In this document: positions 54,982-63,007 of the stretch, piece by piece
Layout: the number at the start of each line of letters is the position of its first letter
Position numbering within the stretch: the first letter of the stretch is position 1
DNA from: Selenomonadaceae bacterium
Lineage (GTDB): Bacteria > Bacillota > Negativicutes > Selenomonadales > Selenomonadaceae
Assembly (NCBI GenBank): GCA_017518105.1
Contig: JAFWWC010000024.1
Coordinates: 1-64,000, forward strand
Direction of reading: 5' to 3'
DNA length: 64,000 bases
The notes under the pieces: model-generated
What the model was told of the DNA's origin: nothing
Seen by the model: the letters and a program-made list of their open reading frames with translations, nothing else
Databases searched by the model: none
Translations under genes and position numbers: made by a program

Positions 54982-55682
54982 TTTGCCGCCTCCTTGTCGA
55001 GGTTCGGCTTAACGGGCTTGTAAGTTTTCGTCTCGTCGGTTACGGGCTTTACGTCGACGATATTTGATTCCGCGTCGTCTTCAATCGTTGGTGCGGGCTT
55101 TTCTTCGGCTTTAGGAGCTTCGACGGGTTGAGCGGCTGGTTCTGCGGCGGGTTGTGCTTTTTCTTCTGGCAAGATTTGTTTGACTTTCTCGGCGACGTTC
55201 GGAACGTCTTCGAGCATTTGCGTTGTTATCGTCAGCTCGGACTCAAGGATTGTCCGCAACTTCAAAAGGAACGCGTTTTTCTCGCGGACGAACTTATCAT
55301 ACTCCGCTAAGATTGCGTCGCGTTTTACCTTCGCGCTGTCAATCTGCTGCTTTGCCTCGTATTGTGCCTGGTCTTTAATCTGCTGACACTCGCGGGCGGC
55401 GTTCTCCTTCATGTCGTCGGTAGTTCTCCTTGCGGCGGCAATGACATCATCAGCCGTGCGCTGTGCCATTATCAGCGTATCGTTCATGGTCTTTTCGAGC
55501 CCGCGATACTTTTCCAACTCCTTTTCCGTCGTGTAAAGCTGAGTTTTAAGCCGCTCGGTTTCGTTCAAGAGCTTTTCAAAGTCAACGACAATCTTATCGA
55601 GGAAGTCATCAACCTCATTTTCGTTGTAGCCTCTGAAACTCTTTTTGAACTGGTGATCGTGAATATCCATTGGCGTAAGCAA
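54978..55682 (-). CDS. divIVA: Cell division/pole protein DivIVA
   Basis: The 234-residue coiled-coil protein senses membrane curvature at septa and poles. The N-terminal domain reads LTPMDIHDHQFKKSFRGYNENEVDDFLD, the standard membrane-binding start, followed by coiled-coil regions (about 30-150) and a Pro/Ala/Glu-rich linker with a basic end. TTG 55682 is favoured: it yields the canonical MLTP start and places GGAGG eight bases upstream; an ATG two codons earlier would leave only two bases. Genes sepF, ylmH and yggS nearby form the usual division cluster. Confidence 0.93.
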   Translation of the reverse strand: MLTPMDIHDHQFKKSFRGYNENEVDDFLDKIVVDFEKLLNETERLKTQLYTTEKELEKYRGLEKTMNDTLIMAQRTADDVIAAARRTTDDMKENAARECQQIKDQAQYEAKQQIDSAKVKRDAILAEYDKFVREKNAFLLKLRTILESELTITTQMLEDVPNVAEKVKQILPEEKAQPAAEPAAQPVEAPKAEEKPAPTIEDDAESNIVDVKPVTDETKTYKPVKPNLDKEAAN

Positions 55683-55703
55683 ATACATCGCCTCCAAACT
55701 GCA

Positions 55704-56153
55704 TTAAGGATTTGGCTCCTGGAATTTTTTATCGTAGCGGAAGTTATGTCCGCCGTGCGTCGGGGGCGGCAATTCCGGATTTTTCTTGTCGCGTTCCGCC
55801 GCTAGGTCTTCTGCCAAGAGCCAGCCCGCCGACTCAAGCATCGCCACCGAGACTGTCGGCGCGACCAGTTGCCCGATAAACGGCAGGACTTTTGAAATTT
55901 CTTTCGTGATGACTCGGAGCGGTTGTTTCTTTATCGTCGCGATAATCGCGCTGGTTGCCATGTTCTTAGCGACTGATTCTGTTATCGAGCCGCCGAAAAC
56001 CGACGCCAGAGCCATTGCCATTGTTGTCATCGTCACGGTATCAACTGCTATTCCGACGCCCGGCGCGGGTACCAAGTTTCCTGCCGCCGCCGCTGCCGCG
56101 TGTCCGTGAATTATCTTTCGACACGTACTCATTTCCTCTTCCGTCATTGGCAA
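55704..56153 (-). CDS. DUF697/EcsC-like hydrophobic protein
   Basis: A 149-residue protein with long small-residue hydrophobic stretches (about 15-60 and 85-115), including NLVPAPGVGIAVDTVTMTTMAMALASVFG. This pattern is like DUF697 proteins and the C termini of certain membrane-associated GTPases. It ends in a Pro-rich hydrophilic tail. It probably associates with the membrane. Start TTG 56153 has GGAGG at eight bases; ATG 56147 is an alternative. It replaces the YggT gene that often occupies this position between ylmH and divIVA. Function unknown. Confidence 0.7.
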   Translation of the reverse strand: MPMTEEEMSTCRKIIHGHAAAAAAGNLVPAPGVGIAVDTVTMTTMAMALASVFGGSITESVAKNMATSAIIATIKKQPLRVITKEISKVLPFIGQLVAPTVSVAMLESAGWLLAEDLAAERDKKNPELPPPTHGGHNFRYDKKFQEPNP

Positions 56154-56166
56154 GTTTCATTCCTCC

Positions 56167-56955
56167 TTAGAAGAATCTTTTCAAGAGAACACCGACGCGA
56201 CCCTTTTTAGTCTGCCCGCGAACCTCGGCTACTTCCAAACGCCCGCGCCCGCGCATACTCAGCACATCGCCCGCCTTAATCGACTGCGACGCATTCTTGA
56301 CGGTCTGCCAGTTAAGCTTAATCTTCTCCGCCGCAATCTCCGTAGCCGCCTTGCTCCTAGACATTCCGAAGCCCGCCGCCGCTATCGAGTCCGCACGCAG
56401 GGAAGCAACCGTTGCTTTAATCTCCTTGGTGCGCTCTTCCTTAGCAGAAATATTTTCCAGCTCGTCGACGACCGTTTGAACCGAAGTCCCGCCGATTTGC
56501 GTCAAGTTCAGTGTGAAGTAATCGCACATCTTCTTATCAACGAGAATCCTCGCGCAGTCTTTGGTAGCGATAATGTCGCCGATATACTCGCGGTCGACGC
56601 CTAGACTTAAGATTGAGCCGAGAACGTCTCGATGACCTAACCTAGCAAATTCGCCATTCCACTTTGCCTTGATGACTGCGATTTCAAAGTTCGGCGTGCC
56701 TTGGAAGTCTTCATGACAGAAGGCGGCGCGTTGACGTTCAGCACCACGATAGCCGCCGTAAAAGTCTACGTTGAGTTCGCCGAGGCTGTTGGCAATGACG
56801 CCGGTCATTTCCTGTTCAAACGGCGATAAGAACCCGGTTAGCTTGCACTTGCGGCTTTTGATAGCTTGCGTGGCGAAGTCCACGAGCTTGACGGCGGACG
56901 CCTCGCTCTCGGTGCCCTTGTAGTAGCGGATAATTTTCTCTCGTGCGTCTTGCAT
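56167..56955 (-). CDS. ylmH: S4-domain RNA-binding protein YlmH
   Basis: The 262-residue protein has a central YlmH domain (GYRGAERQRAAFC, IVDK/ILVDKKMCDYF) and a C-terminal S4 RNA-binding domain (SRSKAATEIAAEKIKLNWQ, GDVLSMRGRGRLEV). YlmH works at stalled ribosomes in rescue and in division-related phenotypes. The ATG at 56955 follows AAGGA; a longer reading begins within the sepF end. It keeps the conserved sepF-ylmH-divIVA neighbourhood. Confidence 0.92.
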   Translation of the reverse strand: MQDAREKIIRYYKGTESEASAVKLVDFATQAIKSRKCKLTGFLSPFEQEMTGVIANSLGELNVDFYGGYRGAERQRAAFCHEDFQGTPNFEIAVIKAKWNGEFARLGHRDVLGSILSLGVDREYIGDIIATKDCARILVDKKMCDYFTLNLTQIGGTSVQTVVDELENISAKEERTKEIKATVASLRADSIAAAGFGMSRSKAATEIAAEKIKLNWQTVKNASQSIKAGDVLSMRGRGRLEVAEVRGQTKKGRVGVLLKRFF

Positions 56956-56966
56956 ATATCTAATCC

Positions 56967-57494
56967 TTAAAGCTTGCGCGTGAGCCATGAAAAGTCGTTG
57001 CGCTCCTGCTTAGGCTCTTCCCGATTGAACGTGACCATGACGGTTTTGGGCGTGCACACGAAGACATATTCGCTGACCTGCTGAACGTCGCCATCAATGG
57101 CATAAGTCGTGCCCAACGCGAAATCGATAATCCGCCGGGCGTGTTCGGGGCTGGTGTCCTCCAAGTTTATGATGACGGGCACATCTTCCCGAAGGCAATC
57201 GGCGATAACTTTTGCGTCGTCGTCAAAGTTCTTCGGTCTGACCGTCGTGATTTTCGATTTGACCATGCTTTTGGTCGTGCTATTGTTCGTCATAAAATTA
57301 TCCCTCGCCGACATCGCCGAATTAAAATCAACTACTTTGTGCCCCGACATAGTCGCGGGCGGCGGTTGTATTGGCGATTCTTTTTCTTCTGGCTGCGTGT
57401 TGGGCAACTCTTCCTTTGTGCTCATCTTAACTACCTTCTCCTCATCTTTTTCTAATAGTCCGAGAGAGCGGCTAACCTTGTCGATAATTTCCAT
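56967..57494 (-). CDS. sepF: Cell division protein SepF
   Basis: The 175-residue protein bundles FtsZ and tethers it to the membrane. It starts with an amphipathic membrane-binding segment (MEIIDKVSRSLGLLEKDEE), has a variable Pro/Glu linker (about 20-75) and ends with the SepF domain (RPKNFDDDAKVIADCLRED, PVIINLEDTSPEHARRIIDF and the GTTYAIDGDVQQV loop). ATG 57494 follows GAGGAG and gives the normal N terminus. Confidence 0.95.
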   Translation of the reverse strand: MEIIDKVSRSLGLLEKDEEKVVKMSTKEELPNTQPEEKESPIQPPPATMSGHKVVDFNSAMSARDNFMTNNSTTKSMVKSKITTVRPKNFDDDAKVIADCLREDVPVIINLEDTSPEHARRIIDFALGTTYAIDGDVQQVSEYVFVCTPKTVMVTFNREEPKQERNDFSWLTRKL

Positions 57495-57519
57495 GCATTC
57501 AAACTCCTCTCGCAAATTT

Positions 57520-58173
57520 TTATCTGTAGGATCTCTCGCCGAAGATAGCCGTGCCGACTCGAACGACGTTTGCGCCCTCCTCGACTGCGATTTTATAATC
57601 ATGCGTCATGCCCATTGACAAGAAGTCAAAAGCCTCCCGATTAGTCTTCAGCCCGTCGAAGAGTTCCCGCATTTGCTTAAAGAACGGGCGACACTCATTA
57701 ACGTCTTCAAGGTTCGGCGCAATCATCATCAGCCCACGCAGTCGAAGGTTCTTTGCCGCGTCGACGAACTTTATCAGCCCGTCTAAGTCCTCAAGCATTA
57801 CTCCAGACTTTTGAGGCTCGCGGGCGGCGTTGACTTGGATTAGCACGTCTTGAACCTTGCCGATTGAAGCCGCCGCCTTGTCGAGTGCCGCCGCTAAGTG
57901 TTGGCTGTCGACCGATTGAATCAAATCGAAGAGCTTGACTGCCGCCTTAGCCTTGTTGGTCTGCAGGTGCCCGATTAGGTGGCGGGTGACTTTGCGGTCA
58001 AGCGTCTGGAATTTCTCCGCCGCCTCTTGAACGCGGTTTTCGCCAATGTCGGTTGCACCCGCGTCGATTGCCTCGCGCATAAGGTCAACGCCATGATTCT
58101 TCGTCACCGCGACCAAAATTATTTTATCGCCTAGTTCGTCTCTTATCGCTTGAAAGTTTTCTGCTACGCTCAA
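57520..58173 (-). CDS. PLP homeostasis protein YggS/YlmE
   Basis: The 217-residue TIM-barrel protein binds pyridoxal 5'-phosphate through a Lys in ILVAVTKNHGVD (about residue 24) and has the family motifs GENRVQEA, HLIGHLQTNK and LSMGMTHDY, VRVGTAIFGER. It has no known enzymatic reaction but maintains PLP and amino-acid balance. First gene of the division operon, with its own promoter. Confidence 0.94.
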   Translation of the reverse strand: MSVAENFQAIRDELGDKIILVAVTKNHGVDLMREAIDAGATDIGENRVQEAAEKFQTLDRKVTRHLIGHLQTNKAKAAVKLFDLIQSVDSQHLAAALDKAAASIGKVQDVLIQVNAAREPQKSGVMLEDLDGLIKFVDAAKNLRLRGLMMIAPNLEDVNECRPFFKQMRELFDGLKTNREAFDFLSMGMTHDYKIAVEEGANVVRVGTAIFGERSYR

Positions 58174-58208
58174 ACGTCTTTCACCTCCACATAAAAATTT
58201 TCACGCAT

Positions 58209-58237
58209 ATATTAAACTAGTTGCCTTGCCGCGTCAA
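58209..58237 (-). promoter_or_regulatory. yggS-sepF-ylmH operon promoter
   Basis: Minus strand TTGACG (complement of 58232-58237), 17-base spacer, TAATAT (complement of 58209-58214). Confidence 0.65.
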
Positions 58238-58277
58238 TGAAAACAGCTTGAATAAATTTCCCTGCGTCAAAAAATAT

Positions 58278-58306
58278 TTGTCGATTGCTAGCCTTGATAG
58301 TATAAT
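58278..58306 (+). promoter_or_regulatory. Promoter of the CNNM/CBS gene
   Basis: TTGTCG (58278-58283), 17-base spacer, TATAAT (58301-58306). Confidence 0.7.
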
Positions 58307-58344
58307 GCGGGAAAAATTTTTAAGCTGATAACGGAGGTTTGTTA

Positions 58345-59658
58345 ATGGACATCGTGCCCATATTACTGCAAATGTTTCTCGTGGCGTTCCTGATTGCAAT
58401 GAACGGCTTCTTCGTGGCGGCGGAGTTCTGTTGCGTTAAAATGCGTCCGTCGCGGCTGGAAACGCTAATCCAAGAGGGCAACACGCGAGCCAAGTACGCA
58501 AAGAAATTAATCGACGAACTAGACGAGGCATTATCAGTCACGCAACTGGGAATAACTTTGGCGTCGCTCGGTCTGGGCTGGGTCGGCGAACCATTCGTAG
58601 CAGAACTAATCGCACCTTTGATTCACGCGGCGGGCTTCGGCGAGACTTTGGGGCATACAATCTCGTTCGCGCTTGCCTTTTCCCTGATAACGTCAATGCA
58701 CATCATCTTAGGCGAGCTGACACCAAAGAGCATGGCAATCGCCGCCTCGGAAAAAATCCTACTCAACATTGCGATACCTATGCTTATCTTCTGGAAAGTC
58801 ATGTATCCGTTCGTGTGGCTACTCAATCGGACGGCAAGCTTTGTAAGTCATCACCTAGGCTTGAGCATATCTGAGGGCGAAGTCGCCCATAACCCTGAAG
58901 AAATTCGACTACTCATGAAGGAGAGCCGCAAGCAAGGACTCGTCGACGATACGGAAGTTGATTTCGTGGATAACGTCTTCGACTTCACCGAGCGCAACGT
59001 CCGAGAAATCATGGTGCCGCGTCCCGATATGGTTTGCCTTTACCTAAACAAGACTTACGAAGAGAACCTAGCGACGATTCTTGAAGAGGAAATGACACGC
59101 TACCCGATTTGCGACGAGGACAAGGATCATATCGTCGGCTTCCTGCACATTAAAGACTTAACGAACGTTTTGATTCAGGGCAAGCGCAAGCCGAGCCTCA
59201 AGAAGTTGGCGCGGAAAGTTTTCTTCGTGCCGGAGAGCATGGACGTTAGCGTTTTGCTGGAGACAATGCAAAAGAACCGTTCGCAGCTGGCAATCGTCGT
59301 CGACGAGTACGGCGGGACGGCTGGCATGGTCACCATTGAAGACATTATCGAGGAGATTGTCGGCGACATTCAAGACGAGTTCGACGAGGAACGCCCCGAT
59401 GCCGAGAAACGCGAAGATAATCTTTACTCGATTGATGCTAAGATGTTGCTTGAGGAGTTGGAAGACGAATTCGGCATTAAGATTGACGATGAGGACGTTG
59501 ACACGGTGGGCGGCTGGCTCAATGATAAATTGGGCGGGGAGCCGCGTGTCGGTCAATCGGCGGCGTTCGAGGGCAATACCTTTTACGTTGAGGAAGTCGA
59601 AGGCTTGAGGATTACTCGCGTGCTGATTCGGCTGGCAAAAAAGATTTCCGACGCCTAA
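58345..59658 (+). CDS. CNNM/CorC family transporter with CBS domains (hemolysin-like)
   Basis: The 437-residue protein has a DUF21/CNNM membrane domain (about 1-190, MNGFFVAAEFCCVKMR and ITLASLGLGWVGEP), paired CBS domains (about 210-335; MVPRPDMVCL, VVDEYGGTAGMVTIEDI) that bind adenine nucleotides, and a C-terminal CorC/HlyC domain (about 355-437). Such proteins export magnesium or other divalent cations. ATG 58345 follows GGAGG at seven bases. Confidence 0.93.
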   Translation: MDIVPILLQMFLVAFLIAMNGFFVAAEFCCVKMRPSRLETLIQEGNTRAKYAKKLIDELDEALSVTQLGITLASLGLGWVGEPFVAELIAPLIHAAGFGETLGHTISFALAFSLITSMHIILGELTPKSMAIAASEKILLNIAIPMLIFWKVMYPFVWLLNRTASFVSHHLGLSISEGEVAHNPEEIRLLMKESRKQGLVDDTEVDFVDNVFDFTERNVREIMVPRPDMVCLYLNKTYEENLATILEEEMTRYPICDEDKDHIVGFLHIKDLTNVLIQGKRKPSLKKLARKVFFVPESMDVSVLLETMQKNRSQLAIVVDEYGGTAGMVTIEDIIEEIVGDIQDEFDEERPDAEKREDNLYSIDAKMLLEELEDEFGIKIDDEDVDTVGGWLNDKLGGEPRVGQSAAFEGNTFYVEEVEGLRITRVLIRLAKKISDA

Positions 59659-59673
59659 CAAGGAGGCAATCAC

Positions 59674-59958
59674 ATGAACGACAAGGATTATCTGAACTTC
59701 AACCTGCTCAGCATGTACGATAAGCGCATGAAGAAGGCTGTAAAGAAAGCCAAAAAGCGCGGGAAGATTTCAGCGGCAGAGGCAAAAGAATGGGAGCAAA
59801 TGAATTTCGCAGACTTAACCTCTGTGCTGGCACTCATGATGGGCGATGTGGACATGGCACGCGACTTTCAAAAGTTCGGAACGGTGCAAGTCCCAGAAGA
59901 ACAGCTCGACGACTTAAAACGAAAACTGGAGAAAAAATCGCAAGACAAAAGCCAATAA
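59674..59958 (+). CDS. Small charged hypothetical protein
   Basis: The 94-residue, strongly helical protein has a Lys-rich patch (YDKRMKKAVKKAKKRGKI, about 15-32) and a Lys/Glu-rich tail. No membrane segment or known domain. It starts 15 bases after the CNNM gene behind AAGGAGG and ends before a terminator, so it is cotranscribed. RNA or membrane-lipid binding by the basic patch is conceivable only as speculation. Confidence 0.7.
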   Translation: MNDKDYLNFNLLSMYDKRMKKAVKKAKKRGKISAAEAKEWEQMNFADLTSVLALMMGDVDMARDFQKFGTVQVPEEQLDDLKRKLEKKSQDKSQ

Positions 59959-59993
59959 AAAAATCCCCGATTGATTGTCGGAGATGTCATCGT

Positions 59994-60019
59994 GGAGGAG
60001 TTCAATCCTCCGTTTTTTT
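59994..60019 (+). terminator. Terminator overlapping the def stop region
   Basis: GGAGGA (59994-59999) / TCCTCC (60006-60011) followed by seven T. It ends the CNNM operon while lying on the last codons of the converging def gene. Confidence 0.75.
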
Positions 60020-60490
60020 ATTGGGTCTGCCCTTGGTTATGTTCTTAGCAACGTCGATAAAAAGTTTTCCGTCCAGGTGGTCAAGCTCGTGTTGAATGCA
60101 ACGGGCAAGCAAGCCTTCCGCCTCCAAAGTCTTCTTCTTGTTAAAGCGGCTGGTGTACTCGACGCGAATTTTTGCTGCGCGTTCCACGTCGCCGAAAAGG
60201 TCTGGGCAAGAAAGGCAGCCCTCATTGTCGACAACGGAACCTTCGCGATAGGTGATGACTGGGTTAATCAAGTCGTAGCGTTCGTTGTGCGACTTCGTAT
60301 CCACGTCGACGACGCAAACTCGAATTGACTCGCCGACTTGCGGGGCGGCAATCCCTACGCCGTCGCTCGCGTACATAGTCTCCGCCATATCGTCCAGCAG
60401 CCGCCTAAGGCGTTTATCAATCTTCGTGACGGGTGCGCAAACTTTTTTCAAGACGGGGTCGCCCGCCGTTTTTATCTCAAGCAATGCCAT
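60002..60490 (-). CDS. def: Peptide deformylase
   Basis: The 162-residue metalloenzyme removes the formyl group from nascent proteins. The three motifs are GVGIAAPQ (about 45), EGCLSCP with the metal-binding Cys (about 91) and QHELDHL with two metal-binding His and catalytic Glu (about 132). ATG 60490 follows GGAGG; an in-frame TTG two codons upstream is less likely. It lies 48 bases after the Hsp70-like gene and could share its transcript. Confidence 0.95.
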   Translation of the reverse strand: MALLEIKTAGDPVLKKVCAPVTKIDKRLRRLLDDMAETMYASDGVGIAAPQVGESIRVCVVDVDTKSHNERYDLINPVITYREGSVVDNEGCLSCPDLFGDVERAAKIRVEYTSRFNKKKTLEAEGLLARCIQHELDHLDGKLFIDVAKNITKGRPNKKTED

Positions 60491-60538
60491 GTTCAAACCT
60501 CCATAAATTTTTTCCGCGTGAAACTTTCGCCGCCGCGT

Positions 60539-62002
60539 TCAATAATCCTTTAGCTGAATGTCGACGTTCGCGCTCTTGCCCGTGCGTTTATCGATTGCTT
60601 TTAGTTGCATTAACCCGCTACGGTCAATCGTCATCGTAAGGAGCGTCTCATCACCTTTGCGGCTGTCATCTAGCCCGTAAATTTCAATCTCGCCAATGTA
60701 CGTGCCGTCCTCTGGCAGATAAACTTCGTCCGCGCACTCCGACTCGTAAACGGCAATGTAAGTACTCGTCTGGTCGTCGCTCAGCTTGTAGGAAATCGAC
60801 TCGCCGCTCGTGGGCAGGGCGTCGCCCTTGTAGATGATGTTGAAGATTCGTAGGCGATTGTAATCCCTGTAGCGTCCGAAGTCTTGGATATACCGTGCGC
60901 CGTAAGAGAACTTGCAGATGTCGTGCAGGAAACTTTCTTCCGTCAAGTGCTCGGCATAAATTGCCGCCCCGAACGCAATCGCCTTTTCCGGTTCAAAAAT
61001 CCTTATCTCAATGTCGGGATAGTTCTTCTCGAAGGCTTTACGGACTTGCGGCATGTTTGAACTTCCGCCGACGCAAACGATGTAATCAATCCTAGTTGAA
61101 CACTTTTGCTTGAGGCGGTCGACCATTTGCATTGTCTCCTGCAAAAGCTCGGAAGTTATCTTCTCGAACTCGGCGCGGGTTATCTCGAAATCATAATCCT
61201 CGCCGCCGACCTCAACATATGATTCGTAGCGTTCAAGCCGCGACAACTGATGCTTAGCTTTAATCGCCGCCTTCAAGATTTTATTCTCCGCCCGTGCATT
61301 GAAGCTAATATCAGCGTCTTGTTCACGACACTTGCGCTTAATCAGCTCGCCTAAAAGTTTATCCCAATCGCGTCCGCCGAGCCGAAGCATTTCCGAATCA
61401 ATGACCTTGTACCACTCCGCAGAATTTTTATCCGAACGGACAATGGCAACGTCGCAGGTACCGCCGCCCAAGTCATAGACAAGGATAGTTTTCTCGTCCT
61501 CGCCGGCGGGGGCATTGAAATAGGCAATGGCAGCGGCTACCGGCTCGCGAATGAATCCCAAGACTTTTAGCTTAGCTTCCTTCTGTGCGGCGTCGCGAAT
61601 GAAATTCAGCTCGCGAAGGGTAAACGCCGCCGGAACTGATACGACTGCCCCATCAATCTTTTGCGAAACCAGCTGTTGATATTCGATACCCTCAAGGGCG
61701 ACTTGTTTAATCTCGCGGAAGATGTGCCCGACTATTTTTTTCTTGTCGAAGGTCTTGCCGTCCAGTTTGAAAGTTTTCTTGTCGGGGTTGCTTATCTCCA
61801 TTTTGATATTGCGCACGACGTTTTCTGGGTGGCGGTCGCCCTGGTCTTCGGCGGGAATTCCAATCAAGCCCCCTTGCCCTTTATCGTAGTAAAAAACTGA
61901 CGGCAAACCGTATTGTCCACTGTGCAAGAGGGTCGCGGGCGAACCGTTTATCAGGGCGGCGGGCAATGAAAAGCTCGTGCCGAAATCTATTCCTATCCTC
62001 AT
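60539..62002 (-). CDS. Hsp70-like chaperone (short DnaK paralogue)
   Basis: The 487-residue Hsp70-family protein has an intact ATPase domain: phosphate-1 GIDFGTSFS, the KTILVYDLGGGTCDVAIV phosphate-2 loop, IVCVGGSSNMPQVRKAF adenosine motif and EPVAAAIAYF connecting residues. A beta-rich substrate-binding part follows (about 385-487; GDALPTSGESISYKLS, LTMTIDRSGLMQLKAID). The C-terminal helical lid and EEVD-like tail of DnaK are missing, as the usual length is about 610. It is last in an operon with a PP2C phosphatase and a GrpE-like protein, so it is a dedicated system rather than the housekeeping DnaK. Clients unknown. Confidence 0.9.
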   Translation of the reverse strand: MRIGIDFGTSFSLPAALINGSPATLLHSGQYGLPSVFYYDKGQGGLIGIPAEDQGDRHPENVVRNIKMEISNPDKKTFKLDGKTFDKKKIVGHIFREIKQVALEGIEYQQLVSQKIDGAVVSVPAAFTLRELNFIRDAAQKEAKLKVLGFIREPVAAAIAYFNAPAGEDEKTILVYDLGGGTCDVAIVRSDKNSAEWYKVIDSEMLRLGGRDWDKLLGELIKRKCREQDADISFNARAENKILKAAIKAKHQLSRLERYESYVEVGGEDYDFEITRAEFEKITSELLQETMQMVDRLKQKCSTRIDYIVCVGGSSNMPQVRKAFEKNYPDIEIRIFEPEKAIAFGAAIYAEHLTEESFLHDICKFSYGARYIQDFGRYRDYNRLRIFNIIYKGDALPTSGESISYKLSDDQTSTYIAVYESECADEVYLPEDGTYIGEIEIYGLDDSRKGDETLLTMTIDRSGLMQLKAIDKRTGKSANVDIQLKDY

Positions 62003-62008
62003 TGAACG

Positions 62009-63007
62009 TTACCTCCCAAAACTTTTCCGAAGCTCGGCATACTGATTCATCACTGGCTCGGCGATTTCAACTTCAGCCTTGCGAAGGACTCGCCCCTTGT
62101 AGATTAAACCGACGCTTAGGACTTTGGAAACCTTAGCCGTGTCTGACGGGCGGGCGGCGTTGGCTACCTTGTGCCGGGACGTGTCAAGCGGTATGTCCGT
62201 CTCGTTGATGATTTGAGCTCCTAACATCGCCAAGGACTGTTCGACGTAGCGGGCAAAACTTCTGCAACGCTTGATGAGTTTATCGTAGCCCTTCTGCGTG
62301 TCTTCTTGCGGGTGACGCCCTGCCGTTTCGTTAATCATGTCAAAGAGTTGCACCAGTTGATTTATCGGCTCCTCCAGCGTCTTGAAGTCTAGCCCGTCAC
62401 GTATCTCCGAAATTGTCTTCAACGTCCCTTGCAGTCGCGGTAACTCCTCTTGCAACGCTAGCTGAACTTTTTTTATCTCGTCAATGATTTTCTCGTCGTC
62501 GGAACGGCGGCTATCAGCTAGCGTCTTTAAGCTTTGGTCAATAGGAACCTCGACAATCTTTTCAACGACCCGTTCGACGTGGCGGAACTTGCCTAAGCTC
62601 TCGTCCAGTGCAATCAGATTCATCTGCAAAGATTGAAAGCCTTCGTTAGTCAGTGGCACGCCGCGGAAGATGCGCTCGGCATTGCTCTCAAAAACAGTAA
62701 GGCACAAGTCGAGATTCTCCGCTAATGCGACGTTCAACCCGTAGACTATAGCGAACAAGTCAAAGCTCGTGTGGAAGTTGAAGGCGACTTGCGCGGGCAC
62801 GAAGGAAAAATTTTTCGTCGGCAAGGCTAGGTTATTGACTCGGCACAGCGTGGAGATAAGCGGCGAAGTCTTCTTGGTCGTCAGCTCATAGAAAGTCATC
62901 GTCGCCAGCTGAAGATAATAATTTCTTAGCACAGGCGCAACGTTAGCAGTCGGATTGTTCTTCGCTACGGTGATTGCCTCAGCGTAAAGGTCAAGGCTGT
63001 TTATCAC
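62009..63007 (-). CDS. GrpE-like nucleotide-exchange factor with large N-terminal domain
   Basis: The 332-residue protein ends like GrpE: SFARYVEQSLAMLGAQII, then SRHKVANAA and KVLSVGLIYKGRVLRKAEVEIAEP match the GrpE beta domain (HxAV and GYxxxGRVLRPAxVxV patterns). Residues about 150-240 are a coiled coil as in GrpE, but the first 140 residues are an unfamiliar helical domain. It starts at GTG 63007 behind AAAGGAGG, inside the PP2C gene (17-base overlap), and lies six bases before the Hsp70-like gene. A longer reading to 63361 only translates the PP2C repeat tract out of frame and was rejected. Confidence 0.8.
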   Translation of the reverse strand: MINSLDLYAEAITVAKNNPTANVAPVLRNYYLQLATMTFYELTTKKTSPLISTLCRVNNLALPTKNFSFVPAQVAFNFHTSFDLFAIVYGLNVALAENLDLCLTVFESNAERIFRGVPLTNEGFQSLQMNLIALDESLGKFRHVERVVEKIVEVPIDQSLKTLADSRRSDDEKIIDEIKKVQLALQEELPRLQGTLKTISEIRDGLDFKTLEEPINQLVQLFDMINETAGRHPQEDTQKGYDKLIKRCRSFARYVEQSLAMLGAQIINETDIPLDTSRHKVANAARPSDTAKVSKVLSVGLIYKGRVLRKAEVEIAEPVMNQYAELRKSFGR